Assembly: GCF_001417965.1 (NCBI RefSeq)
Contig: NW_018388036.1
Location: 613,169 to 677,168 of the forward strand
Length of the DNA stretch: 64,000 nucleotides
Source of the DNA: Exaiptasia diaphana
Lineage: Eukaryota > Cnidaria > Anthozoa > Actiniaria > Aiptasiidae
Direction of reading: 5' to 3'
The position numbers were made by a program, and so were the translations under genes. How positions within the stretch are numbered: the stretch's first letter is position 1; every line of letters begins with the position of its first letter. The notes below the pieces were generated by a model. It had not been told where the DNA came from. It searched no databases and saw nothing but the letters and a program-made list of their open reading frames with translations. This document shows, one piece after another, positions 63,696-64,000 of this stretch.

Positions 63696-64000
63696 CTGAA
63701 AAACAAAACGCATACAAACGAGTTTCAAAAGACACCTTCGTCATAAAGCCCCGCGTCCAAACACAAAAACTTTACCAAGCAATATTGGAGGACATGACAT
63801 TTTAGAGTTCGACTGCATGATTTTTGTGGCGACTGTTGTTAGATATGGCATAAAACCATAAAACATTTGGTGAACTTTCAAATCCGTCAACAATTCAAAA
63901 CCAATGATTCAATATAACACTCATCAACTTGTTGTCTTGTTTGATGTGAGCTGTTTGAAGCCATAATGCTGTTGTTAAGATGTCTTGATTTAAAGGAGAT

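Overview
This window is nuclear DNA of an animal. The genes are split by many mostly short introns with ordinary GT-AG junctions, the DNA is AT-rich (I estimate mid-30s percent GC), and the spaces between and inside genes are full of small fold-back repeats. The encoded proteins resemble their vertebrate counterparts closely, and the repeat style fits an anthozoan cnidarian such as a coral or anemone. That placement is an inference and cannot be proved from this window. No prokaryotic, organellar or viral sequence was recognised, and no transposon protein is encoded.

Layout, left to right. 355-5475 (-): the N-terminal 324 codons of the cohesin subunit SMC3, running off the left edge. 7598-17729 (+): a 1911-residue serine-rich protein ending in an ALMS motif, divergent from SMC3. 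17730-21450: repeat-rich intergenic DNA with one weak candidate small gene. 21852-31291: a cluster of membrane-hairpin sulfatases of the steryl-sulfatase type. Copy A (-) has a frameshift, copy B (+) is intact, and copy C (+) lacks a first exon and has a premature stop. 31917-36204 (-): a PLPP5/PLPP4-type lipid phosphatase. 36610-45361 (+): the dynactin subunit ARP1 (centractin), head to head with PLPP5. 47765-51282 (-): mannosyl-oligosaccharide glucosidase (MOGS). 51926-63695 (-): the C-terminal part of a kinesin, whose motor N-terminus lies beyond the right edge.

Reading frames and splice phases were followed by hand through every exon chain. They close exactly for the ALMS-like protein (1911 aa), sulfatase B (573 aa), PLPP5 (284 aa), ARP1 (376 aa), MOGS (808 aa) and the visible parts of SMC3 and the kinesin. 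These genes are mostly housekeeping: chromosome cohesion, centrosome and microtubule transport, N-glycan trimming, lipid dephosphorylation. They do not form one pathway.

The most unusual material is in three places. The sulfatase cluster has near-identical catalytic exons with diverged membrane hairpins, and may share one first exon. Two tandem arrays are built from units that resemble transcription-factor sites (Tcf/Lef-like in SMC3, RFX X-box-like beside MOGS). A dense set of fold-back elements includes one nested inside another and one with nearly perfect 76-base arms.
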